A stretch of DNA of 64,000 nucleotides from Nostoc sp. ATCC 53789 (GTDB lineage Bacteria; Cyanobacteriota; Cyanobacteriia; Cyanobacteriales; Nostocaceae): NCBI RefSeq assembly GCF_009873495.1, contig NZ_CP046703.1, positions 6,104,501-6,168,500 of the forward strand, written 5' to 3'. A program made the translations under genes and the position numbers. How positions within the stretch are numbered: the stretch's first letter is position 1; every line of letters begins with the position of its first letter. Under the pieces are notes generated by a model that searched no databases, was not told the DNA's origin, and worked only from the letters and a program-made list of their open reading frames with translations. Of the stretch, positions 26,189-35,393 are shown piece by piece.

Positions 26189-26522
26189 GTCTACTTTTTC
26201 TAAGATAAAAAGGTGCGTTATGCCTTTGCTTAACGTACTGTGACAAGCTAAATCAAAATGATGCGTTACTTCGTTAACGCACCCAATAGCGCAATACTCA
26301 AGTTTAAGTCTGTCCCTTTCTGAGTTGGAGAGGGATAGATTTTCCAATACAGTTTTGTTAACGTTTTAATATTTTGAATATCCTCCCAACCCCAATAGAG
26401 TTCAGATAAGAGCAAAACACTTGTAGAGACGGCGATTTATCGCGTCTCAAAACCCCAAAATTTTTGCCAGTAATCCTTAAATGAACCGTATTCGGTTCCA
26501 CCGTTGAACGATTGCGCTAAAT

Positions 26523-26615
26523 TAGACATCTAGTAAAAAAAAATGTAGAGACATTGCAATGCAACATCTCTACAAAAGTTTCAAGTCACGCATCATTAAT
26601 TTCTGGAGATGTCTA
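26523..26615. mobile_element. MITE-like element, copy A (GACATCT inverted ends, central TGTAGAGAC palindrome)
   Basis: A 93-bp element running from TAGACATCT to GGAGATGTCTA, with the central palindrome TGTAGAGACATTGCA...TCTCTACA and an inner TTAATTTCTGGAGATGTC end. The reverse complement of 54781-54872 matches it over the full length. TA at each edge suggests a TA target. It ends 4 bp beyond the stop codon of the MCE gene. The rest of 26189-26619 is repeat DNA without a gene. Confidence 0.8.
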
Positions 26616-26619
26616 TTGC

Positions 26620-28062
26620 CTATTTTTCCGTCTCCAGTTGATCTCGTTGCTTACCATACTCCCGCAGCTGTTTTAACAAGACTTCTTGGGATGAGTTAGG
26701 AATAGACGGACTGGGGGTTGGCTGAAGGTTGATATCACTACTTTCAAAATTAGCAGGTGAAGGATTAACTTCATAGACGGGTAGTGACTTGTCATTAGAC
26801 ATTGCTTGTTGGGTTGGTGCTGGGGTAGGAATTATTAGATTATTTGGTTTTCTCACAGCAGCTTTGACCGAATCTAGAGTAGTCGCAACTTGTACTTGTT
26901 GCTGCATATCTTGTGTAGAAGAGACTAAACCACTTAAACCATTCACCAATTGCCGCAAATTTTTTCGGAAATTAGGATCGCCTGTCAATTCATCCAAATC
27001 AGATGTAATTTTTTGGGTATTTTCAAAGGTGACTCGTGCTGAATCTAAAGTTTGTTGCAGCAGCACCGCATTTTTGGGATCGTTTAAAGTTTTAGAAGCA
27101 TCGCGTAAATTAGCTGAGGCTTGCGCTGCATTTGCTGAAAGAGCTTCTAAATTATTGAGTAATTCTCCTTGAGTCAATCGATTGACAGATGGTGATAGGC
27201 TACTGACTGTAACACGTAGTTGGTTGCTGGTTTCGGTGATATTATTTAAAGCGCCAACCAGCGAAGAACGATTTGTTGTCACCAGATTATCCAGGTTGTT
27301 GAGCAAACGATTTGCTTGAGTTGCAGTTGCACCGAATTTATTTACTGTTTGATTTGCAGATGTATTAAGTTGGTTTGTCGCTCGTTGCACTGAATTAGCA
27401 GTGGCTGAAAATGTATTTAATTGTTGTCGCAAGCTTTTAGTCAAACCTTGTAAATCCTGACTTAGTTCAGTAAAACTAGATGCTGCACTTGTGGTAGTTT
27501 CTAGAACCCTATTGACATTTCTATAAAATTTGGGGTCATTGTATGATGAGGCTAGATCGGTTGAACTGCGAATTAATTCATCAACACTGATGCCAATCTG
27601 ACCTTTTAAGCGAGAGCCATTACAGACAATCAAACTGGAATCGCAACTTTTATCTAGGGGTCTAGCAATTACAACCCCAGGAGGTAAAGTTGTTTTTGGT
27701 GTAATGTCAATAATACTTTCGCTAATTAATCCACTTTGATTAGCTTCCACCACGACATTCCGGGGGATAATTAAGTCAGTTTGGGCAATTTCAATTTCTA
27801 TATCAATCGCATTCGCTTTTGGTAGAACCTGAGAAATAGTTCCTACTTTAACACCTCGATAGCGAACTATTGCTCCCTTTTGCATTCCGCCAGCGTTAGC
27901 AAATTCCACAATAATTTTGTATGAACGGCCAGCAGCAGTAAATCTATTTAACCACAAAAAGAGTAACCCAAATACTCCTAGTCCTACCAGGAGCAACAAC
28001 CCCACAGAGCCTTCTCTAAATGTTCGCCCAGACGCGAAGCGGCTTGTCATAAGACCTCGCAT
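26620..28062 (-). CDS. MCE-domain (MlaD-like) membrane-anchored lipid-transport protein
   Basis: A 480-residue protein. Residues 17-39 form one transmembrane anchor (VGLLLLVGLGVFGLLFLWL), followed by an MCE domain at about 45-125 (YKIIVEFANAGGMQKGAIVRYRGVKVG). The long remainder is helical and rich in Asn, Thr, Ser and Leu (LNTSANQTVNKFGATATQAN), likely a coiled periplasmic needle, and it ends in a Gln/Lys-rich helix. MCE proteins carry lipids between envelope membranes as substrate-binding parts of Mla/TGD-type ABC systems. The ABC ATPase lies 114 bp upstream on the same strand. The permease (MlaE/TGD1-like) is not in this window and may lie elsewhere, as is usual in cyanobacteria. Confidence 0.9.
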   Translation of the reverse strand: MRGLMTSRFASGRTFREGSVGLLLLVGLGVFGLLFLWLNRFTAAGRSYKIIVEFANAGGMQKGAIVRYRGVKVGTISQVLPKANAIDIEIEIAQTDLIIPRNVVVEANQSGLISESIIDITPKTTLPPGVVIARPLDKSCDSSLIVCNGSRLKGQIGISVDELIRSSTDLASSYNDPKFYRNVNRVLETTTSAASSFTELSQDLQGLTKSLRQQLNTFSATANSVQRATNQLNTSANQTVNKFGATATQANRLLNNLDNLVTTNRSSLVGALNNITETSNQLRVTVSSLSPSVNRLTQGELLNNLEALSANAAQASANLRDASKTLNDPKNAVLLQQTLDSARVTFENTQKITSDLDELTGDPNFRKNLRQLVNGLSGLVSSTQDMQQQVQVATTLDSVKAAVRKPNNLIIPTPAPTQQAMSNDKSLPVYEVNPSPANFESSDINLQPTPSPSIPNSSQEVLLKQLREYGKQRDQLETEK

Positions 28063-28176
28063 ATTTTTCCTCTACCCAATAATTAGTTATGAGTTGGGAG
28101 TTTTGAGTTAGGAGTTATGAATTGAATTTAACTCTCATTCCTCATTTTTCACTCCTCACTTTTCACTTTTCAGTTT

Positions 28177-28959
28177 CTAACCGACGACTTGAATCGGCCC
28201 TTGCACGCTTCCACTCATAAATTGTTTGATCAAGGGATTTTCTGTGTTGTATATCTCACTAACTGTACCCTGCCACTGCACTCTACCTTCATAGAGAAAT
28301 ATAAGTCTATCAGCAGTACGGCGAATAGTACTGTCTTGATGGGTAACAACAGCGTATGTACTACAAACTCCATTCAAACATTGCAAATAGCGGATTAAAT
28401 CTTCGATTACAGTTGAGGCAATAGGATCGAGTCCGGCTGTTGGTTCATCGTATAATAGAACTTCTGGGCCTTCTGAGGGATTATCGGGGTTAGACATGAT
28501 TGCACGGGCAAAACTTACCCGTTTTCGCATTCCCCCGGAAAGTTCGGCTGGGTAAAGGTGGCTTATTGATGGCAAACCGACCATTTCCAATTTTTCTTTT
28601 ACCAAATCTCGAATGCGCGATCGCGGCAGCTTTGAATTTTGATAAAGTAAAAATCCCACATTCTCCTCCACCGTCAGCGAATCAAATAGCGCCGCCTGTT
28701 GAAACACCATACCAATGCCAACTGGCTGTCCACTATCCTCAATCAAACCGTCCCGCCGCACTCCTTGCACATAAATTTCTCCTTCATCAGGAGCAAGTAA
28801 CCCCGCCATTACCCGTAGAATTGTTGATTTACCAGTCCCTGATGGCCCAATAATCCCTAGTGCTTCTCCCCGGTAAATGGTCAAGTCTACATTATCTAGA
28901 ACTTTATGGCTACCAAAGGACTTAGAAACACCTTTTAGTTCAATCAATGGTTCAGTCAT
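28177..28959 (-). CDS. ABC transporter ATP-binding protein, MlaF-like, partner of the MCE protein
   Basis: A 260-residue ABC ATPase. Walker A is GPSGTGKST (about 37-45), Q-loop VFQQAALFDSLTVEENV (about 84), signature LSGGMRKRVSFARAI (about 141) and Walker B VLLYDEPTAGLDPIAS (about 170). LSGGMRKR and EPTAGLDPI are typical of MlaF-type (retrograde lipid transport) ATPases. It lies upstream of the MCE gene in the same direction, separated by 114 bp of TTAGGAGTTATGA-type repeats. Together they form the energising and substrate-binding parts of a lipid importer/exporter of the envelope. Confidence 0.92.
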   Translation of the reverse strand: MTEPLIELKGVSKSFGSHKVLDNVDLTIYRGEALGIIGPSGTGKSTILRVMAGLLAPDEGEIYVQGVRRDGLIEDSGQPVGIGMVFQQAALFDSLTVEENVGFLLYQNSKLPRSRIRDLVKEKLEMVGLPSISHLYPAELSGGMRKRVSFARAIMSNPDNPSEGPEVLLYDEPTAGLDPIASTVIEDLIRYLQCLNGVCSTYAVVTHQDSTIRRTADRLIFLYEGRVQWQGTVSEIYNTENPLIKQFMSGSVQGPIQVVG

Positions 28960-29715
28960 TAGTTATTAGTCATTAGTCATTGGTGAGCCGGTGCCTTGGG
29001 CAGGTTCCCCAATTTGTACCCTTACAAGGAAGCAAGCTACTGGCAGGGCATTGTATAGTACATTATAAGTATATGATTGGCATTCTAATTAGCAAACTTT
29101 ATTTTTTTAGCATAATATTTACTTATTTGCCATTTTCAATGTCCCAAAATCTCCTCAACCCAAAGCTGAGAAATACACCGTAGTAACTTAATGTCTCAGT
29201 AAAGAGAAACTAAAACTCCAGTTTTCTGTGGACATTAGCAAATCCATTTAATAGTATATTCATCCTATTAGAGGCTATAACTACTCAAACAAAAGCCAAT
29301 AAATGATTAACCGTTTAATGTAAGATATAGCAATTTTATTTTTGAAATTCAAATTTTGCGAACTACTAACTTATCTTAAAAGCTAGTATTATAGTTATTT
29401 AAAAATAATTTACAATTGCTCTACAAATATAGCGGTTCTTGCTTGGGTACAGTACAGTTTTTACCTCTCTCCAAACCTCTCTCCTAAAAGGAAAGAGACT
29501 TTGAATCTTACTCCCCTTCCCTTGAAGGGAAGGGGCTGGGGGTTAGGTTTGTATTCCATGCAATTGGGAACCGCTATATTTAATTGATTACTATTAGCAG
29601 AGTTATTATCTAATTTGAGATATTAATAATATTTTTCCTAAATCTTGTAGTTGTCAAATACAAAAAATATTTACTAATATTGTAATAATTACTAAGAAAA
29701 ATCAAAGTAGAGATT
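28960..29715. other. Intergenic region before the threonine aldolase gene
   Basis: No gene is supported in these 756 bases, which are AT-rich apart from a TTAGTCATTAGTCATTGG heptamer repeat at the left edge and the MITE-like element at 29428-29578. The promoters of the two divergent genes should lie here. Confidence 0.5.
29428..29578. mobile_element. MITE-like element with TATAGCGGTTC ends
   Basis: TATAGCGGTTC at 29428-29438 and GAACCGCTATA at 29568-29578 are perfect inverted repeats around a 129-bp interior with CTCTCCTAAAAGGAAAGAG and CCCCTTCCCTTGAAGGGAAG palindromes. No coding capacity. Confidence 0.8.
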
Positions 29716-30759
29716 ATGAGTAGCAACTTAGAACAGTTTGCAAGTGATAATTCTTCTGGTATTTGTCCAGAGGCACTGGAATATACGATTAGAGCAAATC
29801 AGGGTAGTGTTCCAGCTTATGGGAATGATGAATGGACTCAAAAAGCAACAGATTATTTTCGAGAACTCTTTGAAATTGATTGTGAAGTATTTTTCACCTT
29901 TAATGGTACAGCCGCAAATTCTTTATCTTTAGCTGCCCTTTGTCAGTCATATCACAGTGTGATTTGCCATGAAACATCTCACATAGAAACAGATGAATGT
30001 GGCGCACCTGAGTTTGCATCTAATGGTTCTAAACTTTTACTCGCTCAAGGGAAAAATGGCAAGTTAACATCAGAATCTATAGAGGCAATTGTCACTAGAC
30101 GCACTGATATTCATTATCCAAAGCCTAAAGTTATTAGTATTACCCAATCAACTGAATTAGGAACTTTATATTCTATTGAAGAACTTCTAAAAATTAAAGA
30201 AGTAGCGAAAAAGTATAATTTAAAAATTCACATGGATGGCGCTCGTTTTGCAAATGCAGTTGCCGCTATGAATAAAAGCCCTGCTGAAATTACTTGGAAA
30301 ACTGGAGTAGATGTATTGTGCTTTTGTGGTACTAAGAATGGAATGGCATTAGGTGAAGCAATTCTTTTCTTCAACAAAGAGTTAGCAGAAGATTTTGATT
30401 ATCGATGTAAGCAAGCAGGTCAGTTAGCTTCAAAAATGCGGTTTATTTCTGCTCCCTGGTTGGGTTTATTAGAAACTGGTGCTTGGCTAAAAAATGCTAG
30501 ACATGCTAATCAATGTGCTGAATATTTAGAAAATAAACTGTTAAATATAGAAGGCGTTGACTTGATGTTTCCCAGAGAAGCCAACGCCGTATTTGTGAAA
30601 TTACCTGAACAAGTCATTCACACCTTAAAAGCAAATAACTGGCAGTTTTATACATTTATCGGTGTGGGAGGAGTACGTTTTATGTGTTCTTGGAACACTA
30701 CACAATCAAGGATTGATGAATTGATTGATGATATTAAAAAAGCAATCATAGCTATCTGA
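29716..30759 (+). CDS. Low-specificity L-threonine aldolase (beta-eliminating lyase family)
   Basis: A 347-residue PLP enzyme of fold type I. It cleaves L-threonine or allo-threonine to glycine and acetaldehyde. SDNSSGICPEAL at about residue 10 and GSVPAYGNDEW form the family N-terminus, HMDGARFANAVAAM (about 172) holds the PLP-contacting Asp and Arg, and FCGTKNGMALGEA (about 203) holds the PLP-binding Lys. The C-terminus with GGVRFMCSWNTT contains the carboxylate Arg. Length is normal. The gene stands alone; an imperfect hairpin follows at 30781-30815. Substrate range cannot be judged from sequence. Confidence 0.9.
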   Translation: MSSNLEQFASDNSSGICPEALEYTIRANQGSVPAYGNDEWTQKATDYFRELFEIDCEVFFTFNGTAANSLSLAALCQSYHSVICHETSHIETDECGAPEFASNGSKLLLAQGKNGKLTSESIEAIVTRRTDIHYPKPKVISITQSTELGTLYSIEELLKIKEVAKKYNLKIHMDGARFANAVAAMNKSPAEITWKTGVDVLCFCGTKNGMALGEAILFFNKELAEDFDYRCKQAGQLASKMRFISAPWLGLLETGAWLKNARHANQCAEYLENKLLNIEGVDLMFPREANAVFVKLPEQVIHTLKANNWQFYTFIGVGGVRFMCSWNTTQSRIDELIDDIKKAIIAI

Positions 30760-30780
30760 TTGGTAAAAATTCGTATTATC

Positions 30781-30815
30781 CAGATATCCGATTTCTTTAA
30801 AAAGTCGGGTATCTG
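30781..30815 (+). terminator. Imperfect hairpin after the threonine aldolase gene
   Basis: CAGATATCCGA and TCGGGTATCTG pair with one G-T wobble and an A/T-rich loop, 22 bp past the stop. No T-run, so this is a weak candidate. Confidence 0.4.
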
Positions 30816-30860
30816 ATATCAATTACATCTGGGGTTCCTCCCGAACAACCTGATTTGATA

Positions 30861-31301
30861 TTATTTTTCATGAAACTTCAATTGCATCTTTGATTGCTGC
30901 CACAATCCCAGGTGCTTATTTTTAGCATTGGCTTCTGCAATTAAATATTGGGTTTTGCTTTCGTAGCAATTTTGTAAAGATTCTCTGTCAACGACAGCAT
31001 TACCTGACTCTACCAAAAGGAGATTTACTGACCGATTATCCACAAACACTTCACCAACTGTACGACCATTTTCGAGTTGTTCTATGCTTCTAATCACAAC
31101 AGGAGTTTTAGGTGGTAGTAGGTGTTTTAACCTTTGTGTCGCTGCTAAAGTATACACCTGTCCAGCCGCTTTTGGTGCATTAATACACGCTAGCCTGACT
31201 GGAATTGTTTGTCCGACATTATTTTTAACTAAAATTGTGTTTCCGTCTGTAACACCAACTACTGTAGCTAGCACCAACATTAGTTCAAGTAATTCCATCA
31301 T
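30861..31301 (-). CDS. Staphylococcal-nuclease-fold protein with substituted catalytic acids
   Basis: A 146-residue SNase-like OB-fold domain with a hydrophobic N-terminus (MMELLELMLVLATVVGV) that may be a poor signal peptide or anchor. Compared with nuclease, the segment VTDGNTI has Asn where the calcium ligand Asp21 should be, and VRLACINAPKA keeps Arg35 but has Asn for Asp40 and Lys for Glu43; Arg87 is kept in ENGRTVGEVF. Loss of all three acids implies that calcium-dependent cleavage is lost. It may bind nucleic acid or protein instead. The gene stands alone, and the downstream gene runs towards it. Confidence 0.8.
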   Translation of the reverse strand: MMELLELMLVLATVVGVTDGNTILVKNNVGQTIPVRLACINAPKAAGQVYTLAATQRLKHLLPPKTPVVIRSIEQLENGRTVGEVFVDNRSVNLLLVESGNAVVDRESLQNCYESKTQYLIAEANAKNKHLGLWQQSKMQLKFHEK

Positions 31302-31383
31302 TTTGTATGTAAGAATTTATGCATGAATATCATGTTATTGCAGTGCTTAGGTTGCTAGTGTGATTTGACTCACAAAAGACTAT

Positions 31384-31947
31384 TTAATTGATAAATGCTT
31401 TGTAATCTTCAATTAATTTTGCCAAGCGGGAAGCAAGAAATGGGCTTGCATCCTGCAAAGCTTCATAAATCTGAATACCTTCTTCTCGATATCGAATAAT
31501 TTTGTCTTGAGTCCAATAATGTGGTGGTGCTTGCAGGTTAGTAATTCTATCTGCTAATTTCACCATCCATATTTCTTTTGGTTGCTTTTTTATCCTTTGT
31601 AAACTATCTGCCATTTGGAGATTTTTTGCTAAATTTTCATCTTTAGTCAGTGCAAGTACACCATTAGCTACTGATTCACCAAATTCAATTCTGATTTCCT
31701 CAAACGTTGTATTAGTATCTTCGATTGTGTCATGCAAAATAGCACATTGAATAGCAAGATTTCCATCATGTTCTGTTTCCACACTTAGGGCTGCAATTAC
31801 TTCCATACTCACAAGATTCAAGTGCATAAGGTAAGGTATTTCTGAACCTGCCATTTTTTGACCTTGATGTGCGTATGCTGCTTTCTTTAAGGCTTTAATG
31901 TAAATTTCTTGTGACCAGTTTTTTGGGCTGAGTTGATATTTTTGCAT
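31384..31947 (-). CDS. HD-domain phosphohydrolase of the MESH1/SpoT-hydrolase type
   Basis: A 187-residue HD protein. AAYAHQGQKMAGSEIPYLMH (about 18-37) contains the first metal His, CAILHDTIEDT (about 69-79) is the HD motif with the ED pair used by (p)ppGpp hydrolases, and MVKLADRITNL (about 124-134) holds the last Asp ligand. The order matches the single-domain small alarmone hydrolases and MESH1. The product probably hydrolyses ppGpp-like nucleotides or a related phosphoester with Mn2+. No synthetase domain is present. The gene precedes the SNase-like gene on the same strand, with a gap of 82 bp. Confidence 0.82.
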   Translation of the reverse strand: MQKYQLSPKNWSQEIYIKALKKAAYAHQGQKMAGSEIPYLMHLNLVSMEVIAALSVETEHDGNLAIQCAILHDTIEDTNTTFEEIRIEFGESVANGVLALTKDENLAKNLQMADSLQRIKKQPKEIWMVKLADRITNLQAPPHYWTQDKIIRYREEGIQIYEALQDASPFLASRLAKLIEDYKAFIN

Positions 31948-32030
31948 TTATCGATTTTTCTCATGAAGTGATGCAATTCTATGTATCACAATCCTAAATA
32001 GGATAACCGTAGCAGAAGAAGTACTTGATA

Positions 32031-33296
32031 TCAAGGAACTACAGGTAATTGAACACTCACGGTAGTACCTGTTAAGAGGTCAGAACAGATTGATAGTTCT
32101 CCATTATGAGCATTGACAATGCGTTTGGTAATAGCAAGCCCTAAACCAGTGCCACAAGGTTTTGTGGAGAAGAATGGCTGAGAAAGCTTGCTTAGAAATT
32201 CTGATGGAATTGGTTCACCGCCATTGTGAACATTAATATAGACTTTATTTATATGGGAACAATCGACTTTACATTTAACAATATCTCCTGGTGCAACTGC
32301 CTCACAAGCATTACGAATAATGTTAATAAATACTTGTTTAAGTTTGTCCTTATCCCCTAAAACTTTTACTATAGGTAACACCGGAACAAATTCAATTTTT
32401 CGTTCCAGAGCTTCTGGCATTTCATGAATGTATGCCAGCAATTCATGAATGAATTCATTCACATCTAACTCACAAAGCTGCAATACTTGGGGCTTGGCGT
32501 ATAGCAAAATTTCACTTAGCAGACGCTCCAAACGGCTAGCTTCGCTCAATGCCAACGCCAATCGCTCTTGAGCAGATTCTGTTAAAATGCTTTTTCGGAA
32601 ATACTTTAATCCCATAATCATTGTAGTCAAGGGATTACGAATTTCATGCACAATCATGGCGGCGAATTCACCAATAGCTGCCAATCGTTCCTGTTCTAAA
32701 AGCTTGGCTTGGGTTGCTTGTAATTCTGCGGTGCGTTTTTCTACCTCAGCTTCTAAAATATGATTAAATTTGCACTGTTGTTGATAAAGATGATAGTTGT
32801 CAATTGCTGTTGCGGCTCGTTCAGCAAACAATTCCACTATTTGGATATCTTCTTTTGTAAAATCACGCGGTTGGTGATGAAAAGAACAGATAGTGCCAAT
32901 TACCTTGTTTTCAGCAGTCCGCAGTGGTATGCCTAAATATGCACAATAACCTTCTGGAGCCTGTCCATATTCTGGGTGTTTTTGAGCATCTTTCACGGCT
33001 AATGAGTGACCCATTTGAATAACAGTACCAGTTAATAAACCATGTAGTGAATAAATATGTTCACCCTCGCCCATTTCAAGACTACTAGCTAGAACCGTTT
33101 CAAACCCCTCCTGGCAAAAAGTAACAACTGTCCAATCAACTCCAATAAGTTCGCTGACTCCACAGGCAATATTATGCAAATAGCTACCTAGTTCACCAGT
33201 TCGATAGTTTAAAGAAGACAAACGGATTATAATTTGCCGCTCACGCTGCCAAGTTTGGTTGTGCAACAATATTTCGTCATCACTAGTTTTGCTCAT
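32031..33296 (-). CDS. GAF-domain sensor histidine kinase
   Basis: A 421-residue kinase without membrane segments. A GAF domain covers about 25-170 (CAYLGIPLRTAENKVIGTIC), then a coiled coil (EAEVEKRTAELQATQAKLLE, about 178-197), the DHp helix with H-box MIVHEIRNPLTTMIMGL (phospho-His near residue 218), and a HATPase domain with N box INIIRNACEAV, G1 INVHNGGEPIP (N-H-N-G-G, a deviation from DxGxG) and G2 GTGLGLAI. It should be a soluble or membrane-peripheral two-component sensor; no response regulator is adjacent. The GAF domain has no clear GAF-bilin Cys motif, so light sensing is not supported. Confidence 0.9.
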   Translation of the reverse strand: MSKTSDDEILLHNQTWQRERQIIIRLSSLNYRTGELGSYLHNIACGVSELIGVDWTVVTFCQEGFETVLASSLEMGEGEHIYSLHGLLTGTVIQMGHSLAVKDAQKHPEYGQAPEGYCAYLGIPLRTAENKVIGTICSFHHQPRDFTKEDIQIVELFAERAATAIDNYHLYQQQCKFNHILEAEVEKRTAELQATQAKLLEQERLAAIGEFAAMIVHEIRNPLTTMIMGLKYFRKSILTESAQERLALALSEASRLERLLSEILLYAKPQVLQLCELDVNEFIHELLAYIHEMPEALERKIEFVPVLPIVKVLGDKDKLKQVFINIIRNACEAVAPGDIVKCKVDCSHINKVYINVHNGGEPIPSEFLSKLSQPFFSTKPCGTGLGLAITKRIVNAHNGELSICSDLLTGTTVSVQLPVVP

Positions 33297-33649
33297 GGAT
33301 ACTTATTGCATAGGTTATGAAAATAATTTCAAAAATCGACTGGATAGTTATTTTGACCAAGCTGTACTATTTTGAGAGAAAGATTCTACTAGACACATTA
33401 TGCTATTTACATACAACCAACTGATTAATTTTTAGTTGAATAAATGCAAAAATATACCACAATGATATATTGAAAAATAAGTGATGTCATCGTGAGTAAA
33501 GTCAAACAATCTCAGAGTGTTATGTAGCGTAATCTATCGGAGATATCGCTTGGCTTGAGTTTACTCGATTTACGATGATATGGTTAAGTTTATTTATATC
33601 TAAACCTCATCTATGTTGAAACCTAGAGTTTTTTAAACGATATATTTAT

Positions 33650-33731
33650 GTAGGTTGGGTGGAGTGAAACGCAACCCAACATTACCATCTTATTTATGTT
33701 GGGTTACGCGATCGCTGCACCCAACCTACAA
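33650..33731. repeat. GTAGGTTGGGT dispersed repeat
   Basis: GTAGGTTGGGTGGAG at the left is mirrored by CACCCAACCTAC at the right, with inner GCAACCCAACAT and ATGTTGGGTTACG forming a second nested palindrome and a HIP1 site. A shorter relative is at 5300-5345. Confidence 0.8.
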
Positions 33732-33820
33732 AACTACGGTTCTCAAAGTAGACGAGGTTTAGCTCAGAGTTGTTAGCGAAAAAATAAGCTTTAATTTTGG
33801 AATTTTGAAATTTTATTTAG

Positions 33821-33853
33821 GCTAAAACACAAGATTTTATCTTGTGTTTTAGC
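33821..33853 (-). terminator. Perfect hairpin downstream of frmA
   Basis: A 15-bp perfect stem with a TTT loop (GCTAAAACACAAGAT / ATCTTGTGTTTTAGC), 75 bp beyond the frmA stop. It may end the minus-strand transcript although the following sequence has only short T stretches. Confidence 0.55.
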
Positions 33854-33927
33854 TTAAGTTAACACAACTGACAGATATACTTCCCTACTGTTAATTTTAT
33901 TTTGAGAAAAAGCTTTGAATCTAACAG

Positions 33928-35037
33928 CTAAAAAGTCACCACACTCCGAATTGATTCACCTTTGTGCATCAATTCAAAAGCATCATTAATTTGTTCAATC
34001 GGCATCACATGGGTAATTAAATCATCAATATTTATTTTGCCTTGCATATACCAATCAACAATTTTCGGCACATCTGTACGCCCTCTCGCACCTCCGAATG
34101 CTGAACCTTTCCAAACGCGCCCAGTTACTAATTGAAAAGGACGAGTACTGATTTCCTGTCCAGCGCCAGCAACACCAATAATCACGCTGACACCCCAACC
34201 TTTGTGACAGCATTCTAATGCTTGACGCATAATTTTGACATTACCGATACATTCAAAACTGTAATCAGCACCGCCTTTTGTTAAGTCAACCAGATAGGGA
34301 ACTAAATCACCCTCTACTTCCTGGGGATTGACAAAGTGCGTCATCCCAAACTTTTCCGCCAAAGCGCGTTTGCTGGGATTAATATCCACCCCGACAATCA
34401 TATTCGCCCCTACCATCCGCGCTCCCTGGATGACATTTAAGCCAATACCACCCAAGCCGAAAACCACTACATTTGATCCTGGTTCCACTTTGGCAGTATT
34501 GATAACTGCGCCAATACCAGTAGTAACACCACAGCCAATGTAACAAACCTTTTCAAATGGGGCATCTTCTCGAATTTTTGCCAGGGCGATTTCCGGCAGC
34601 ACCGTATAGTTGGCAAAAGTGGATGTACCCATATAATGATGAATCATCTGCCCATCAATGCTAAAGCGACTGGTGCCATCGGGCATGACACCGCGTCCTT
34701 GAGTTAAGCGAATGGCTTGACAAAGATTAGTTTTGAAGCTGAGACAATATTCGCACTGGCGGCATTCGGGAGTATATAGGGGAATCACATGATCCCCTGG
34801 TTTGAGACTGGTGACACCAGCGCCTACTTCTACGACCACACCAGCGCCTTCATGCCCCAAAATAGCCGGAAATAAACCTTCGGGATCGTCACCAGATAGG
34901 GTAAAAGCGTCGGTATGGCAAATCCCACTGGCTTTTACCTCAACTAACACTTCGCCAGCTTGTGGCCCCGATAGTTGAACGGTTTCAATCGTTAACGGCT
35001 TACCTGCGCTGTAAGCCACTGCTGCTTTAACTTGCAA
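33928..35037 (-). CDS. frmA: S-(hydroxymethyl)glutathione dehydrogenase / class III alcohol dehydrogenase
   Basis: A 369-residue zinc-dependent medium-chain dehydrogenase that oxidises S-hydroxymethylglutathione (formaldehyde plus glutathione) to S-formylglutathione with NAD. CHTDAFTLSGDDPEGLFP (about 39-56) has the catalytic-zinc Cys, GHEGAGVVVEVG (about 62) the zinc His, CRQCEYCLSFKTNLC (about 92-106) the structural-zinc Cys, and VFGLGGIGLNVIQGARMVGA (about 190) the Rossmann loop. The GDDPEG motif and length mark class III. Its pathway partner, S-formylglutathione hydrolase, lies at 52161-53048, so the two steps are unlinked but within 18 kb. Confidence 0.95.
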   Translation of the reverse strand: MQVKAAVAYSAGKPLTIETVQLSGPQAGEVLVEVKASGICHTDAFTLSGDDPEGLFPAILGHEGAGVVVEVGAGVTSLKPGDHVIPLYTPECRQCEYCLSFKTNLCQAIRLTQGRGVMPDGTSRFSIDGQMIHHYMGTSTFANYTVLPEIALAKIREDAPFEKVCYIGCGVTTGIGAVINTAKVEPGSNVVVFGLGGIGLNVIQGARMVGANMIVGVDINPSKRALAEKFGMTHFVNPQEVEGDLVPYLVDLTKGGADYSFECIGNVKIMRQALECCHKGWGVSVIIGVAGAGQEISTRPFQLVTGRVWKGSAFGGARGRTDVPKIVDWYMQGKINIDDLITHVMPIEQINDAFELMHKGESIRSVVTF

Positions 35038-35115
35038 CCTCAGCCCCTCCTATATATAGTTAATAGTTATTTGACGTTCTCCACCGTGGTTGAAGACGGG
35101 AATTCTTTCACTTTT

Positions 35116-35253
35116 AGGACTTACGCAAAACTACACGCGGTAAGGCAATATCCTGCGGGTACTCGTTGGAGAACTCGTAATGTAGCCGCTTTGCGTCTAC
35201 ATGAATTACCCTATCGGAAAATAAAAGTTTAGGCTATTTTTTGTGTAAGTCCT
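35116..35253. mobile_element. MITE-like element with AGGACTTACGCAAAA ends
   Basis: AGGACTTACGCAAAA at 35116-35130 is matched by TTTTGTGTAAGTCCT at 35239-35253 with one mismatch. The interior (about 108 bp) has no gene. A lone end-like TTTTGCGTAAGCCCT occurs near 178-192. It separates frmA from the aminotransferase gene; nothing else is seen in 35038-35393. Confidence 0.72.
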
Positions 35254-35393
35254 GACTTTGTTAAAATATCATTCTCTCGCTAGATTGGTTAAGGCGGCGA
35301 CAGCTGTTTTGGCAACGATGTAAACTAGATGTCAGCAGTAACCCCCAAATAATTTGTCCACCTCTCGATTAATACATTATTTTGTCACAGCTT

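Larger units (their letters stand above)
33297..33927. other. Intergenic region with repeat and hairpin
   Basis: No gene in these 631 bases. It contains the GTAGGTTGGGT repeat at about 33650-33731 and the hairpin at 33821-33853. Confidence 0.5.

Noticed and set aside
26620..28959. Complete Mla-type operon
   Set aside because: Only the MCE protein and ATPase are present; no MlaE-type permease frame is found on either side.
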